In this document: positions 8,637 through 17,620 of the stretch, one piece after another | How positions within the stretch are numbered: the first letter of the stretch is position 1 | How the letters are laid out: every line of letters begins with the position of its first letter | Assembly: GCA_031276035.1 (NCBI GenBank) | Contig: JAISNV010000001.1 | Location: 328,062 to 392,061 of the forward strand | Reading direction: 5' to 3' | DNA: 64,000 nucleotides | DNA from: Bacteroidales bacterium | Lineage (GTDB): Bacteria; Bacteroidota; Bacteroidia; Bacteroidales; BM520 | Notes under the pieces: model-generated | Told to the model about the DNA's origin: nothing | Databases searched by the model: none | What the model saw: the letters and a program-made list of their open reading frames with translations, nothing else | Translations under genes and position numbers: made by a program

Positions 8637-9366
8637 AATTAATGCTGTTGGAATCATTCCTTCGCGTTATAATTCCTCCCGCTTTCCCGGCAAACCACTT
8701 GCAGATATTGACGGCAAAAGTATGGTTCAAAGGGTTTTTGAACAAGCCTGTAAAACTAAATTTCTCGCCCAGGTTTTTGTTGCTACCGACGATGAAAGAA
8801 TTTACAACCATGTAAAGTCCTTTACGGATAATGTTTTAATGACTTCGGAAAATCATCTTAACGGAACAGAAAGAGTTGCCGAAACTATAGAAATACTCGA
8901 AAAAAGAAATTTCTATTTTGATATTGTTGCCAACATTCAAGGCGATGAACCTTATATACACCCGCAACAAATTGACGAAACTATATCAGTATTAATAAAA
9001 AACGACAATGCCGATATCGCAACACTTGTAAAAAAGATTAATTATGAAGATGCCCGCGATCACAATAGAGTAAAGGTTGTTCTTGGAAAAGACAATAAAG
9101 CTCTTTATTTCAGCAGACAGATTATTCCTTTTAGCAAGGAGCCTGAGAAAAAAGAATATTTGAAACATATAGGTCTGTATGTTTTTAGAACAGGTATTTT
9201 AAGGAAAATTATAAAATTAGAATTATCCCCTTTGGAACAATCTGAAAATTTGGAACAATTAAGATGGTTGGAAAATGGATATAGCATTTATGTTGATTAT
9301 TCAAACTATCAAACAATTAGTATAGATACGAGAGAAGATCTGAAAAATATAAAAAATCAACTTTAA
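8623..9366 (+). CDS. kdsB: 3-deoxy-manno-octulosonate cytidylyltransferase (CMP-KDO synthetase)
   Basis: 247 aa, the usual length. It activates KDO with CTP to give CMP-KDO for addition to lipid A in the LPS inner core. PSRYNSSRFPGKPLADI (about residues 13-29) is the CTP-binding signature, and NIQGDEPYI holds the acidic metal ligand. HIGLYVFRTGIL and the C-terminal DTREDL segment are also typical. It overlaps the preceding deoxynucleoside kinase gene, and the following barrel gene has its own promoter, so the operon ends here. Together with the upstream permease it supports a KDO-containing LPS or lipooligosaccharide. Confidence 0.95.
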   Translation: MGYSEINAVGIIPSRYNSSRFPGKPLADIDGKSMVQRVFEQACKTKFLAQVFVATDDERIYNHVKSFTDNVLMTSENHLNGTERVAETIEILEKRNFYFDIVANIQGDEPYIHPQQIDETISVLIKNDNADIATLVKKINYEDARDHNRVKVVLGKDNKALYFSRQIIPFSKEPEKKEYLKHIGLYVFRTGILRKIIKLELSPLEQSENLEQLRWLENGYSIYVDYSNYQTISIDTREDLKNIKNQL

Positions 9367-9382
9367 ATTAACAAATTTTCAT

Positions 9383-9390
9383 TATCTTTG
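9383..9390 (+). promoter_or_regulatory. -7 box that fixes the start of the following barrel gene
   Basis: TATCTTTG is an exact TAnnTTTG match. It coincides with the first base of an upstream GTG that would otherwise be taken as start, so the gene must begin downstream at ATG 9444, giving a leader of about 50 nt. Confidence 0.7.
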
Positions 9391-9443
9391 TGCCTAATTT
9401 AAAAAGTTATTTTTTTTATTTATCAGTTAAAATTTATACTAAT

Positions 9444-9962
9444 ATGAAACAATCTTTATTTATTTTATTTGCAATGTTAATATCATTGTCAACTTTTTCT
9501 CAGGAAACAACTTCTTATGTAACTATCGGTCAAAGAGATCCCAATTCAAACACAAACAATATATCCCAAAATACTGACACAAAAAACTTTGCTATTTCTA
9601 TTGGTTTCTTACATGGCGGTGGTAGTCTGATTGGGGCAGATTTAGAATATCTTTTCAGTAAGAGATTTGGATTTCAAGCAGGTATAGGTTATGTGGGTTT
9701 TGGTTTCGGAATTAATTACCATATTAAACCAAATAATATTAGCAGTTCTTTTATTTCATTACAATACATGAACCAAGGGATGGGACGATCGCATACACAG
9801 AGCGTTATATCTCCAATATTTGTTTTTAGAGCAAGGAAAATTTTTACCGCATCTTTAGGCTTAGGATTTCGCGTTTATGAAGGACCTGCTTTTAACAGTA
9901 GATCCATGGGAAATACTCCCGTAATGCTTACATATATGATTGGAGTATATTTCCCATTATAA
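9444..9962 (+). CDS. small outer-membrane beta-barrel-like protein
   Basis: 172 aa from ATG 9444. A longer frame begins at GTG 9390, but that codon overlaps the -7 box, and the signal peptide MKQSLFILFAMLISLSTFSQ starts at the chosen ATG. The mature part is rich in alternating aromatic/glycine strands (for example FGFQAGIGYVGFGFGINYH) and ends in a hydrophobic strand with YFPL, as expected of an 8-strand barrel. No family beyond a generic outer-membrane barrel is recognisable. It lies alone between kdsB and a convergent second barrel gene. Confidence 0.7.
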   Translation: MKQSLFILFAMLISLSTFSQETTSYVTIGQRDPNSNTNNISQNTDTKNFAISIGFLHGGGSLIGADLEYLFSKRFGFQAGIGYVGFGFGINYHIKPNNISSSFISLQYMNQGMGRSHTQSVISPIFVFRARKIFTASLGLGFRVYEGPAFNSRSMGNTPVMLTYMIGVYFPL

Positions 9963-10024
9963 TAGTTTGAAGTCCGGAATTTTTAAAGCCTCATAACTAA
10001 TGCGAAAGGTTTAAAATAATCCTT

Positions 10025-10735
10025 TTATCTTAGACTAAAATCTCTATTTCCCATAAATACCCACCTGATACTTATGGCAAAAAGCTGATTACATTGACCT
10101 TTTTGCCAGAATAGCTTGTTAAATGGCCCGTATGACCAGGTATTAGAATTATTATAAGATCTTATTGGGGTTAAAAAGAAAGTTGCCGAATATTTTAAAT
10201 TCAAGATTAATTGATCGATAATATATATTTCAGCGCCGAGATCGATTGCCAAATCCAATTTACTAAGATCATCATACATATAACTGTAATCCATATAATC
10301 TTGAACGTGTTTATGACCGATTAATATTCCGAGATTTGGCCCCACAAACATTGTTACACGATTACTGGCAATAAATTTATAATGTATTGGAATAGTAATA
10401 TAATGTAAGTTTAGTCTGGTTTCATAAACCTGTCCCGGTATAGTATCATTTGATTTTGGTATTTTGCGTGAACCTTTTTGGGTATATGAAATTTCAAAGT
10501 CTAAAGCACTTCTTGGTGTAAAAAACAAATTAGTAAAAAACCCTACGGTAATTCCCGGTTTGCTGAATGATTTATTAAATAAAGATCCATTATTATAACT
10601 TCCGGGAGCATCACCTACATAAGTACCTGTGGTATGCGAAGCAATCACACCAACAAGCAATCCGCCATCGAAACTTTGGGAAAAAAGAAATCCGGAAGAA
10701 ATGACAAATATTGTAATAAGTATTATTTTTCTCAT
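10025..10735 (-). CDS. PorT-like outer-membrane beta-barrel protein
   Basis: 236 aa with a signal peptide at residues 1-19 (ending GFLFSQ). Alternating beta strands with aromatic girdle residues follow, including FFTPRSALDFEISYTQKGSR and HYITIPIHYKFIASNR, which resemble the outer-membrane barrel family (PorT/OMP_b-brl) common in Bacteroidetes. The final strand is followed by GNRDFSLR. It may be a structural or transport barrel; no substrate is implied. It is convergent with the smaller barrel gene and 87 nt downstream of purE on the same strand, so it may be co-transcribed with purE. Confidence 0.7.
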   Translation of the reverse strand: MRKIILITIFVISSGFLFSQSFDGGLLVGVIASHTTGTYVGDAPGSYNNGSLFNKSFSKPGITVGFFTNLFFTPRSALDFEISYTQKGSRKIPKSNDTIPGQVYETRLNLHYITIPIHYKFIASNRVTMFVGPNLGILIGHKHVQDYMDYSYMYDDLSKLDLAIDLGAEIYIIDQLILNLKYSATFFLTPIRSYNNSNTWSYGPFNKLFWQKGQCNQLFAISIRWVFMGNRDFSLR

Positions 10736-10822
10736 AAATTAAATTTATAATGATTTAAAGATTAAAATTGTTTTGTCTCTTTCATCGGCTTATCATTTTA
10801 TAACTTTTTCCGACTCCACTGT

Positions 10823-11329
10823 TTAATTAACTTTAAACTTAAACGTCACATTTGCTAACTCCTCATTAGCTTTAACAATTTTATTTTTAAGGTTTTCTTT
10901 ATAGATGATTATTTTTTCAGCTAACTTTTCATCTCCGGTAGCAATAATTTGCGCAGCGAGGATTCCTGCATTAAGAGCTCCGTCTATTCCGACAGTTGCA
11001 ACAGGAATTCCGGGAGGCATCTGAACAATTGCAAGCAAAGCATCCAAGCCCTGCAAAGAGGCGCTGATAGGAACACCTATTACGGGAATCGAAGTCATTG
11101 CCGCAATAACGCCGGGAAGATGTGCGGCCATTCCTGCTCCGGCAATAATTACTTTTATTCCGCGAGTTTGTGCATTTTTGGCAAAATGTTCAACTTTCTC
11201 AGGAGTACGATGCGCCGACAAAGCATTCATCTCAAAGGGGATTTCCATTTCATCTAAAAAAAGAGCAGCTTTCTCCATGATTTTCAAATCACTGGTACTA
11301 CCCATAATTATACTTACTAATGGTTTCAT
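10823..11329 (-). CDS. purE: N5-carboxyaminoimidazole ribonucleotide mutase, class I PurE
   Basis: 168 aa. It converts N5-CAIR to CAIR in purine synthesis. IIMGSTSDLKIMEKA at the N-terminus, SAHRTPEK with the catalytic His region, and GAGMAAHLPGVIAAMTSIPVIGVP are diagnostic for class I PurE, and length is normal. No purK is nearby, so the partner gene lies elsewhere. A TATCTTTG -7 box upstream (11351-11358) supports the start. purB, a later step of the same pathway, is at about 29 kb. Confidence 0.95.
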   Translation of the reverse strand: MKPLVSIIMGSTSDLKIMEKAALFLDEMEIPFEMNALSAHRTPEKVEHFAKNAQTRGIKVIIAGAGMAAHLPGVIAAMTSIPVIGVPISASLQGLDALLAIVQMPPGIPVATVGIDGALNAGILAAQIIATGDEKLAEKIIIYKENLKNKIVKANEELANVTFKFKVN

Positions 11330-11350
11330 CTATCTATCTTTTTTAAAATC

Positions 11351-11358
11351 CAAAGATA
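11351..11358 (-). promoter_or_regulatory. -7 box of purE promoter
   Basis: Reads TATCTTTG on the minus strand, 21 nt upstream of the purE start codon. The -33 element is not clear. Confidence 0.55.
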
Positions 11359-11444
11359 GGTATTTTAATTTAAAAACCTTATTTCTAAATTTATAATTCT
11401 TAATTCTTAACTTTATAAATTAAGGTATATATAAAAAAATATCG

Positions 11445-11452
11445 TACATTTG
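11445..11452 (+). promoter_or_regulatory. -7 box of nifJ promoter
   Basis: TACATTTG matches TAnnTTTG and gives a leader of roughly 50 nt before ATG 11508. The expected -33 region is AT-rich without a clear TTTG. Confidence 0.6.
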
Positions 11453-11507
11453 CACATCAATTATAAAATATAAGTTTTACATCTATAACACTAAGTATTA
11501 AATATTT

Positions 11508-14500
11508 ATGGCTAAAGAAAAATTTTTAACATGCGATGGTAACTACGCAGCAGCACATGTTGCATATATGTTTAGCGAAGTTGCCGCAATTTATCCGATT
11601 ACGCCGTCTTCAACAATGGCAGAATATGTCGACGAATGGTCGGCTTTCGGAAGAAAAAATATTTTTGGAGAAACAGTAAAAGTTGTAGAAATGCAATCTG
11701 AAGCCGGTGCTGCCGGTGCTGTTCACGGTTCTCTTCAAGCGGGCGCCCTGACATCTACTTTTACTGCATCGCAAGGGCTTTTGCTGATGATTCCGAATAT
11801 GTACAAAATCTCCGGTGAGTTACTTCCGGGTGTTTTCCATGTTTCTGCTCGTGCTCTTGCCGCACAGGCACTATCAATCTTCGGCGATCATTCCGATGTT
11901 ATGAGTACTCGTCAAACCGGTTTCGCTATGTTAGCTACCGGTTCGGTACAAGAAATAATGGATTTGGCTCCTGTTGCTCACTTATCGGCTATAAAAGGAA
12001 GAATTCCTTTCTTGCATTTCTTTGACGGATTCCGTACTTCTCATGAAATACAAAAAGTTGAAGCGGCCGATCAAAACAAACTTGCAAAACTTATCGATAA
12101 AAAAGCTCTTCAAGCTTATCGCGACAATGCATTGAATCCTGAGCATCCTATCACTCGGGGTACCGCTCAAAATCCGGATATTTATTTCCAAACCCGCGAA
12201 GCTCAAAATAAATTCGTTGACGCTATTCCAGATATTGTTGCCGATTATATGAAAAAGATCAGCACAATTACCGGTAGAAAATACGCCCCATTCACTTATT
12301 ACGGAGCTAAAAATGCTACCGATATTGTTATCGCAATGGGTTCTATTACAGAAACTATTAAAACCGTTGTTGATTACATCAATAATAAAGGCGGAAAAGT
12401 AGGCCTCGTTAGTGTACACCTCTATCGTCCGTTCTCAGTTAAATATTTGAAAGCTATTCTACCGGAAACTACTGAACGTATCTGCGTTCTCGACAGAACA
12501 AAAGAGCCGGGCGCAAACGGCGATCCTTTGTATCTTGATATAGTGGAAGCTTTTGCTAATAACAACGATATTCCTGTTTCAAAGAAACCGGTAATCATAG
12601 GCGGTCGTTACGGATTATCTTCAAAAGATACTACACCGGCTCATATACTTGCTGTTTACAACAATTTGAATTCGGCAAAACCAAAAAATCAATTTACCGT
12701 AGGTATCGTTGATGATGTCACTAAAAAATCTTTAGCCTTATTAAAAGACATCACCGTTCTTCCTAAAGGAACTTACGAAGCAAAATTTTATGGTCTCGGT
12801 GCTGACGGTACTGTTGGCGCAAATAAAAACTCAATCAAAATAATCGGTGATAATACAGATAAATACAGTCAGGCTTATTTCGATTACGATAGTAAAAAAT
12901 CCGGAGGATACACTTGTTCTCACTTACGTTTCGGAGACTATCCGATCCAAGCACCTTATTTGGTAAATACACCTGATTTCGTTGCAGTTCACGTTCCGGC
13001 TTATTTGAACAAATATGATTGTTTAAGAGGTATTAAACAGGGCGGAACTTTCTTATATAACTCAATCTGGGATATTGAAGAAACTAAAAAGAATCTCCCC
13101 GACCATGTTAAAAAGACATTGGCTGAGAAGAAAATTAAGATGTATATCATCAATGCTACCGCAATTGCCGAAAAAATCGGACTTGGTAACAGAACTAACA
13201 CCATTTTGCAATCTGCATTCTTCAAAATTTCTCAGGTTATTCCTTATGAATTAGCTATAAAAGAAATGAAAAAAGCTATTCTCAAATCTTATGGCCGTAA
13301 AGGTAAGGAAATCATTGAAATGAACAATCTTGCTGTTGATTTTGGCGGTGATGTTGTTAAAGTTGACATACCTCAAGAATGGACTAAAATAAAACTTGAA
13401 GCCCAGAAAGTTGACACTAACATTCCTGAATTTATCACCAAAGTAGCTGCTCCTATGCTTGCACAAAAAGGTAACGATTTACCTGTAAGTGCTTTCAAGG
13501 GTTATGAAGACGGAACTTTCCCGGCCGGTACTACGGAATATGAAAAACGCGGCGTAGCTGTTAATGTTCCTGAATGGATTCCTGAAAATTGTATCCAATG
13601 TAATCAATGTTCTTTAGTTTGTCCTCATGCAGCTATTCGTCCAGTAGTTATGACTGATGCCGAATTAAAATCTGCTCCGAAAGGCATGACTACCCTCGAC
13701 ATTAAGGCTCCGAAAGAAATGGCAGGAATGCATTTCCGCATGCAAGTTTCTGCTTTAGATTGTATGGGCTGCGGTAACTGTGCCGATATTTGTCCGTCAA
13801 AAGCAAAAGCTTTAGTAATGAAACCTTTGGAAACACAACTAAATGAAATTCCGAATTGGACTTATTCACAAAAGAAAGTTACTTACAAAGACAATATTAT
13901 AGATAAATTTGCTTCTGTGAAAAACAGTCAGTTTGCTCAACCTTTGTTTGAGTTCTCAGGAGCTTGTGCAGGTTGCGGTGAAACACCTTATATAAAGTGT
14001 ATTACTCAACTTTTCGGCGAAGAAATGTTAGTAGCTAATGCAACCGGTTGTTCTTCTATTTACGGCGGTTCTGCTCCGGCAACTCCGTATTGTAAAAGCT
14101 ATCGTTCAGGTTGCGGTCCGGCTTGGGCTAATTCATTATTTGAAGATAATGCCGAATACGGTTTCGGTATGGCAGTAGCTACAGGACAAATGCGTGATCG
14201 CATCGAACGCATCATGAAAGAAGCTATCGAAAAATGTAATGTTTGTCCGAAAGATTTAAAAGATTTATTCCAAAATTGGATAGACAATCGCGAAAGTACA
14301 ATCGAAACCAAGAAAATCAGTGATAAAATAGTTGCTCATGCTGAAAAATGCAGTTGTGATTATTGTAAAGAAATTCTTTCATTAAAACAATATCTTGTCA
14401 AAAAATCACAATGGATTATCGGTGGCGACGGTTGGGCTTACGATATCGGTTTCGGCGGATTAGACCACGTTCTTGCAAGCGGCGAAAATGTAAATGTTCT

Positions 14501-15056
14501 CGTTCTTGATACTGAAGTTTATTCTAATACCGGCGGACAATCTTCTAAAGCTACTCCTGCAGGTGCTGTTGCAAAATTTGCTACATCAGGAAAGAAAATC
14601 CGTAAAAAAGATTTGGGTATGATTGCTAAATCTTACGGTTATGTTTATGTTGCGCAAGTTGCGATGGGTGCTAATCAGAATCAGTATTTCAAAGCTATCA
14701 AGGAAGCCGAAGCTTTTGACGGACCTTCATTGATAATTTGTTATGCTCCTTGTATCAATCATGGTAATAAAACCGGTATGAGCCGTACACAAACCGAAGA
14801 AAAGAGAGCTGTCGAATGCGGTTACTGGCACTTATGGAGATTCAATCCCGAACTTGAAGGCACAGGTCAAAATCCTTTTATGCTTGACAGTAAAGAACCT
14901 GATTGGGGTAAATTCCAAGAATTTATCTTAGATGAAGTTCGTTATAGTTCTCTCATGAAGACTTTCCCGGCAGAAGCAAAAGAATTGTTTGCAGCTACCG
15001 AAGAAAATGCTAAATGGAGATACGAGCAATATAAGAGATTAAGCGAAAATAAATAA
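11508..15056 (+). CDS. nifJ: pyruvate:ferredoxin (flavodoxin) oxidoreductase, single-chain
   Basis: 1182 aa, full length for the homodimeric one-chain enzyme. It oxidatively decarboxylates pyruvate to acetyl-CoA and CO2, passing electrons to ferredoxin or flavodoxin. Order of domains: N-terminal pyruvate-binding domain (YPITPSSTMAEYVDEW), transketolase-like domain II, a 2x[4Fe-4S] ferredoxin domain with CIQCNQCSLVCP near residue 694 and CMGCGNCADICP near 752, and the TPP domain with GACAGCGETP near 820. The TPP domain also carries GDGWAYDIGFGGLDH and the Mg/TPP motif VYSNTGGQSSK. The proximal-cluster cysteines (CAGCGE, further Cys downstream) are present. Own promoter and strong terminator, so monocistronic. 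It is the central fermentative enzyme of the window and the best sign of anaerobic life. Confidence 0.97.
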   Translation: MAKEKFLTCDGNYAAAHVAYMFSEVAAIYPITPSSTMAEYVDEWSAFGRKNIFGETVKVVEMQSEAGAAGAVHGSLQAGALTSTFTASQGLLLMIPNMYKISGELLPGVFHVSARALAAQALSIFGDHSDVMSTRQTGFAMLATGSVQEIMDLAPVAHLSAIKGRIPFLHFFDGFRTSHEIQKVEAADQNKLAKLIDKKALQAYRDNALNPEHPITRGTAQNPDIYFQTREAQNKFVDAIPDIVADYMKKISTITGRKYAPFTYYGAKNATDIVIAMGSITETIKTVVDYINNKGGKVGLVSVHLYRPFSVKYLKAILPETTERICVLDRTKEPGANGDPLYLDIVEAFANNNDIPVSKKPVIIGGRYGLSSKDTTPAHILAVYNNLNSAKPKNQFTVGIVDDVTKKSLALLKDITVLPKGTYEAKFYGLGADGTVGANKNSIKIIGDNTDKYSQAYFDYDSKKSGGYTCSHLRFGDYPIQAPYLVNTPDFVAVHVPAYLNKYDCLRGIKQGGTFLYNSIWDIEETKKNLPDHVKKTLAEKKIKMYIINATAIAEKIGLGNRTNTILQSAFFKISQVIPYELAIKEMKKAILKSYGRKGKEIIEMNNLAVDFGGDVVKVDIPQEWTKIKLEAQKVDTNIPEFITKVAAPMLAQKGNDLPVSAFKGYEDGTFPAGTTEYEKRGVAVNVPEWIPENCIQCNQCSLVCPHAAIRPVVMTDAELKSAPKGMTTLDIKAPKEMAGMHFRMQVSALDCMGCGNCADICPSKAKALVMKPLETQLNEIPNWTYSQKKVTYKDNIIDKFASVKNSQFAQPLFEFSGACAGCGETPYIKCITQLFGEEMLVANATGCSSIYGGSAPATPYCKSYRSGCGPAWANSLFEDNAEYGFGMAVATGQMRDRIERIMKEAIEKCNVCPKDLKDLFQNWIDNRESTIETKKISDKIVAHAEKCSCDYCKEILSLKQYLVKKSQWIIGGDGWAYDIGFGGLDHVLASGENVNVLVLDTEVYSNTGGQSSKATPAGAVAKFATSGKKIRKKDLGMIAKSYGYVYVAQVAMGANQNQYFKAIKEAEAFDGPSLIICYAPCINHGNKTGMSRTQTEEKRAVECGYWHLWRFNPELEGTGQNPFMLDSKEPDWGKFQEFILDEVRYSSLMKTFPAEAKELFAATEENAKWRYEQYKRLSENK

Positions 15057-15061
15057 TCATG

Positions 15062-15090
15062 AAAAAAGGGTGCTTTCGGCACCCTTTTTT
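15062..15090 (+). terminator. Rho-independent terminator of nifJ
   Basis: GGGTGC pairs with GCACCC around a TTTCG loop, flanked by A6 and T6 that extend the stem. It begins 6 nt after the nifJ stop codon. Confidence 0.93.
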
Positions 15091-15150
15091 ATTTTTACAC
15101 TTCATGTCCCAAATTTAGTAATTGCCTTAAACATTTTAGAAAGAATTTAT

Positions 15151-15158
15151 TAATTTTG
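15151..15158 (+). promoter_or_regulatory. -7 box of the nitroreductase gene
   Basis: TAATTTTG matches TAnnTTTG and lies 36 nt upstream of the start codon at 15195. No clear -33. Confidence 0.5.
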
Positions 15159-15194
15159 CATTAAACTCAGAACAATCTTTAAATATTAAAATAT

Positions 15195-15791
15195 ATGAAT
15201 ACCGCACAACAAGCTTTTGAACATCGCAGAAGTTATTATTCTATCAGCAATACTTCTCCTATTAGCGACGATAAGTTAATTGAAATTCTGACATCGATAA
15301 TTAAAAATACTCCTTCTGGATATAATTCCCAATCAACGAGAATGATTTTACTGCTTGATAAATCTCATTTAAGATTCTGGGAAATAGTTAAGGGAATTTT
15401 AAAAGAAAAAATGGCGGGCAGACCGTTTGAAAGAACTGAGAAAAAAATCAACGACTTTGCTGCCGGTTATGGAACCGTTTTATTTTTCGAAGACCAAGAT
15501 ATTGTAAAAAGCATGCAAGAAAAATTTCCAAATTACGCAGATAATTTCACAATCTGGTCGCAACACACAGCCGCGATGCATCAATATGCGACTTGGGTAC
15601 TGCTTGAAGATACGGGATTCGGTGCTTCCTTGCAGCATTATCATCCGATAATTGACGATGCCGTTGCTAAGGAATGGAATATTCCAAATACCTGGAAGTT
15701 AACGGCACAAATGCCTTTCGGTACTCCAACAGCCGAACCGGGGGAAAAGACTTTTGAACCGGTAGAAGACAGATTTAAGATTTTCAGATAA
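15195..15791 (+). CDS. nitroreductase family protein (Frm2/HBN1-like)
   Basis: 198 aa. The opening FEHRRSYYSIS contains the Arg-Arg motif that binds FMN phosphate in nitroreductases. PSGYNSQSTR, a central hydrophobic stretch (GYGTVLFFEDQD), WSQHTAAMHQYATWVLLEDTG and the closing MPFGTPTAEPGEKTFEP fit the Frm2/Hbn1/YdgI branch. These are soluble FMN-dependent NAD(P)H oxidoreductases; the yeast members are linked to fatty-acid and redox stress. The physiological substrate is unknown. Own promoter; convergent with prmA, from which it is separated by a long-loop inverted repeat. Confidence 0.85.
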   Translation: MNTAQQAFEHRRSYYSISNTSPISDDKLIEILTSIIKNTPSGYNSQSTRMILLLDKSHLRFWEIVKGILKEKMAGRPFERTEKKINDFAAGYGTVLFFEDQDIVKSMQEKFPNYADNFTIWSQHTAAMHQYATWVLLEDTGFGASLQHYHPIIDDAVAKEWNIPNTWKLTAQMPFGTPTAEPGEKTFEPVEDRFKIFR

Positions 15792-15810
15792 AATAAGATT
15801 ATATTAATAA

Positions 15811-15883
15811 ATAGAAAACCGATAAATCAAGTAAAAACTTTCAAGAGGAAAGCATAAATAATACTGATTTTATCGGTTTTCTA
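15811..15883. repeat. 16-bp perfect inverted repeat between convergent genes, possible bidirectional terminator
   Basis: ATAGAAAACCGATAAA at 15811-15826 is exactly complementary to 15868-15883. The 41-nt loop contains a small CTTTC/GAAAG hairpin. It occupies nearly the whole gap between the nitroreductase stop (15791) and the prmA stop (15900). A 16-bp perfect match by chance in so short a region is unlikely. No strict T-tract follows on either side, so it is an atypical terminator at best. Confidence 0.65.
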
Positions 15884-15899
15884 TATTATATTTTCAGAC

Positions 15900-16736
15900 T
15901 TATATTCTAACAAAGTTAGCTACTACCCATTTATTCTGCGAACGGGACGAGATATACTTTAATCCTTGTCTTTCCGCATATTCCTTAATTATTTGTAAAT
16001 CTTCTTCATAGAAACCGCTGAACAATATTATTCCGCCATTTTCCAAAACATCAACATAATATTTCATGTCTTCCAGAAGAATATTTCTGTTGATATTTGC
16101 AATGATAATATCGAATTTAATATTCTCCAAAGTATTAGCATCTCCAAGAAAAGCTTTTACTGCTTGTTCGACATTATTTCTTTCGATGTTTTCCAAAGTA
16201 TTCTCATAAGCCCATTCATCATTGTCGATTGCCCACACTAATTTCGCACCCATTTTCGCAGCAAGAATGGCAATCACACCTGTTCCGCATCCCATATCCA
16301 AAACCAACTTGTCTTTACAATCAATTGTCATCAATTCCGAAATAATTTGCGATGTTGTTTCATGATGAGCCGTACCGAAAGACATCTTCGGTTGTATGAT
16401 TATATCATATTCGATATTTTCCAAGTCCGAGTGAAACGGTGCCCTGATATAACATTTTTCATCAATCAGAACGGCTTGGTAATTTTCCTCCCATTTTTGA
16501 TTCCAATTTTCTTCCGGACAATTTATGAAAGAATATGTAAAATCGATATCGTCTTTTAATTCTTTCTGTAATTGTTTCACAATATTTTCATCGAACAATT
16601 CGGTTTTAATATATGCCTTAAGCTCTGTTGGGTCATCATTGGCAAAACTTTCATATTCAAATTCAGCGAGATATGCGATAAGGATATCTGCTTGTTCTTC
16701 GGTTTTAACGCGACAGGTTAATTCTGTATACTTCAT
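15900..16736 (-). CDS. prmA: ribosomal protein L11 methyltransferase
   Basis: 278 aa. It trimethylates lysines and the N-terminus of ribosomal protein L11 using S-adenosylmethionine. The N-terminal third is the small substrate-recognition domain. LVLDMGCGTGVIAILAAKMGA (about residues 142-162) is SAM motif I, and WAIDNDEWAYENTLEN and IIIANINRNIL supply motifs II and IV. Length is normal for the short Bacteroidetes version. It is last in the leftward operon DUF1599 - BT_3928-like - ABC permease - tpiA - prmA, 58 nt after tpiA. Confidence 0.93.
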   Translation of the reverse strand: MKYTELTCRVKTEEQADILIAYLAEFEYESFANDDPTELKAYIKTELFDENIVKQLQKELKDDIDFTYSFINCPEENWNQKWEENYQAVLIDEKCYIRAPFHSDLENIEYDIIIQPKMSFGTAHHETTSQIISELMTIDCKDKLVLDMGCGTGVIAILAAKMGAKLVWAIDNDEWAYENTLENIERNNVEQAVKAFLGDANTLENIKFDIIIANINRNILLEDMKYYVDVLENGGIILFSGFYEEDLQIIKEYAERQGLKYISSRSQNKWVVANFVRI

Positions 16737-16794
16737 TTTAAGGTTCGGGTTTTTATCTATTTCATCGACTTAATCTACTTTCAGATTTCGATTT

Positions 16795-17556
16795 TTAAGC
16801 TAAATATATTATTGTCAAAAATTCATCTTTGTTTAAGGAAGCGCCGCCGATTAATCCCCCGTCAACATCATCACAGGCGAAAAGTTCCGCAGCATTCTTA
16901 GAGTTACAACTTCCGCCATAAAGAATATGAGTTTGTTCGGCAATTCTTTCAGAGTATTTTTTTGCAATAAGACTTCTGATAAAAGCGTGAATTTCTTGTG
17001 CCTGTTCCGAAGTTGCGGTTTTTCCTGTTCCGATAGCCCATACCGGTTCATAAGCAATAATAATCATTGAAAATTCGTGTTCGCTCAATTTGAACACAAC
17101 TTCTTCAAGTTGATTTTTCACAACATCGAAATGTTTATTTGCCTCTCTGTCTTCCAAGCTTTCGCCACAGCAAAATACAGGAATTATTTCACATTCAAGA
17201 CATTGCTTTATCTTTTTCAAAAGTACTTCGTCGGATTCCAAAAAGTATTTTCTTCTTTCGGAATGACCAACAAGAACATAAGAAGTATCAATCGATTTCA
17301 ACATAGCTGCACTAACTTCGCCTGTGTAAGCACCTTTATCATGCTCGCTACAGTTTTGTGCGCCGAATCTAATATTACCTTCATCAGCAACATCGGCAGC
17401 CATTTCCAAGAATGGGAACGGCGGAAATACAATAACATCAACACCCGCGTCTGGCGGAGTATCAATTAGTTGGTCATTTAAATCAAAAAGTAAATCTTCT
17501 GCCTCAGTAAATGTTAGATTCATTTTCCAATTTCCGGCAACAATAGTTTTTCTCAT
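16795..17556 (-). CDS. tpiA: triosephosphate isomerase
   Basis: 253 aa TIM barrel interconverting DHAP and glyceraldehyde-3-phosphate. Active-site signatures are all present: AGNWKMN (catalytic Lys), GHSERR (catalytic His), AYEPVWAIGTGKTA (catalytic Glu and loop 6) and the phosphate-binding GGSCNSKN and DGGLIGGASL segments near the end. Full length. Lies 64 nt after the ABC permease gene in the leftward operon, an arrangement with BT_3928-like and DUF1599 genes that I know from other Bacteroidetes. Confidence 0.97.
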   Translation of the reverse strand: MRKTIVAGNWKMNLTFTEAEDLLFDLNDQLIDTPPDAGVDVIVFPPFPFLEMAADVADEGNIRFGAQNCSEHDKGAYTGEVSAAMLKSIDTSYVLVGHSERRKYFLESDEVLLKKIKQCLECEIIPVFCCGESLEDREANKHFDVVKNQLEEVVFKLSEHEFSMIIIAYEPVWAIGTGKTATSEQAQEIHAFIRSLIAKKYSERIAEQTHILYGGSCNSKNAAELFACDDVDGGLIGGASLNKDEFLTIIYLA

Positions 17557-17620
17557 AATATTATTTTTTAGTTTTTGAATTCCGAATTTTTACATTTTCT
17601 TCATTCAAATATTAATTATT

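Noticed and set aside
11982..12419. 145-codon open frame antisense to nifJ
   Set aside because: Lies wholly inside the well-supported nifJ gene and its translation has no coherent domain pattern; a shadow frame.
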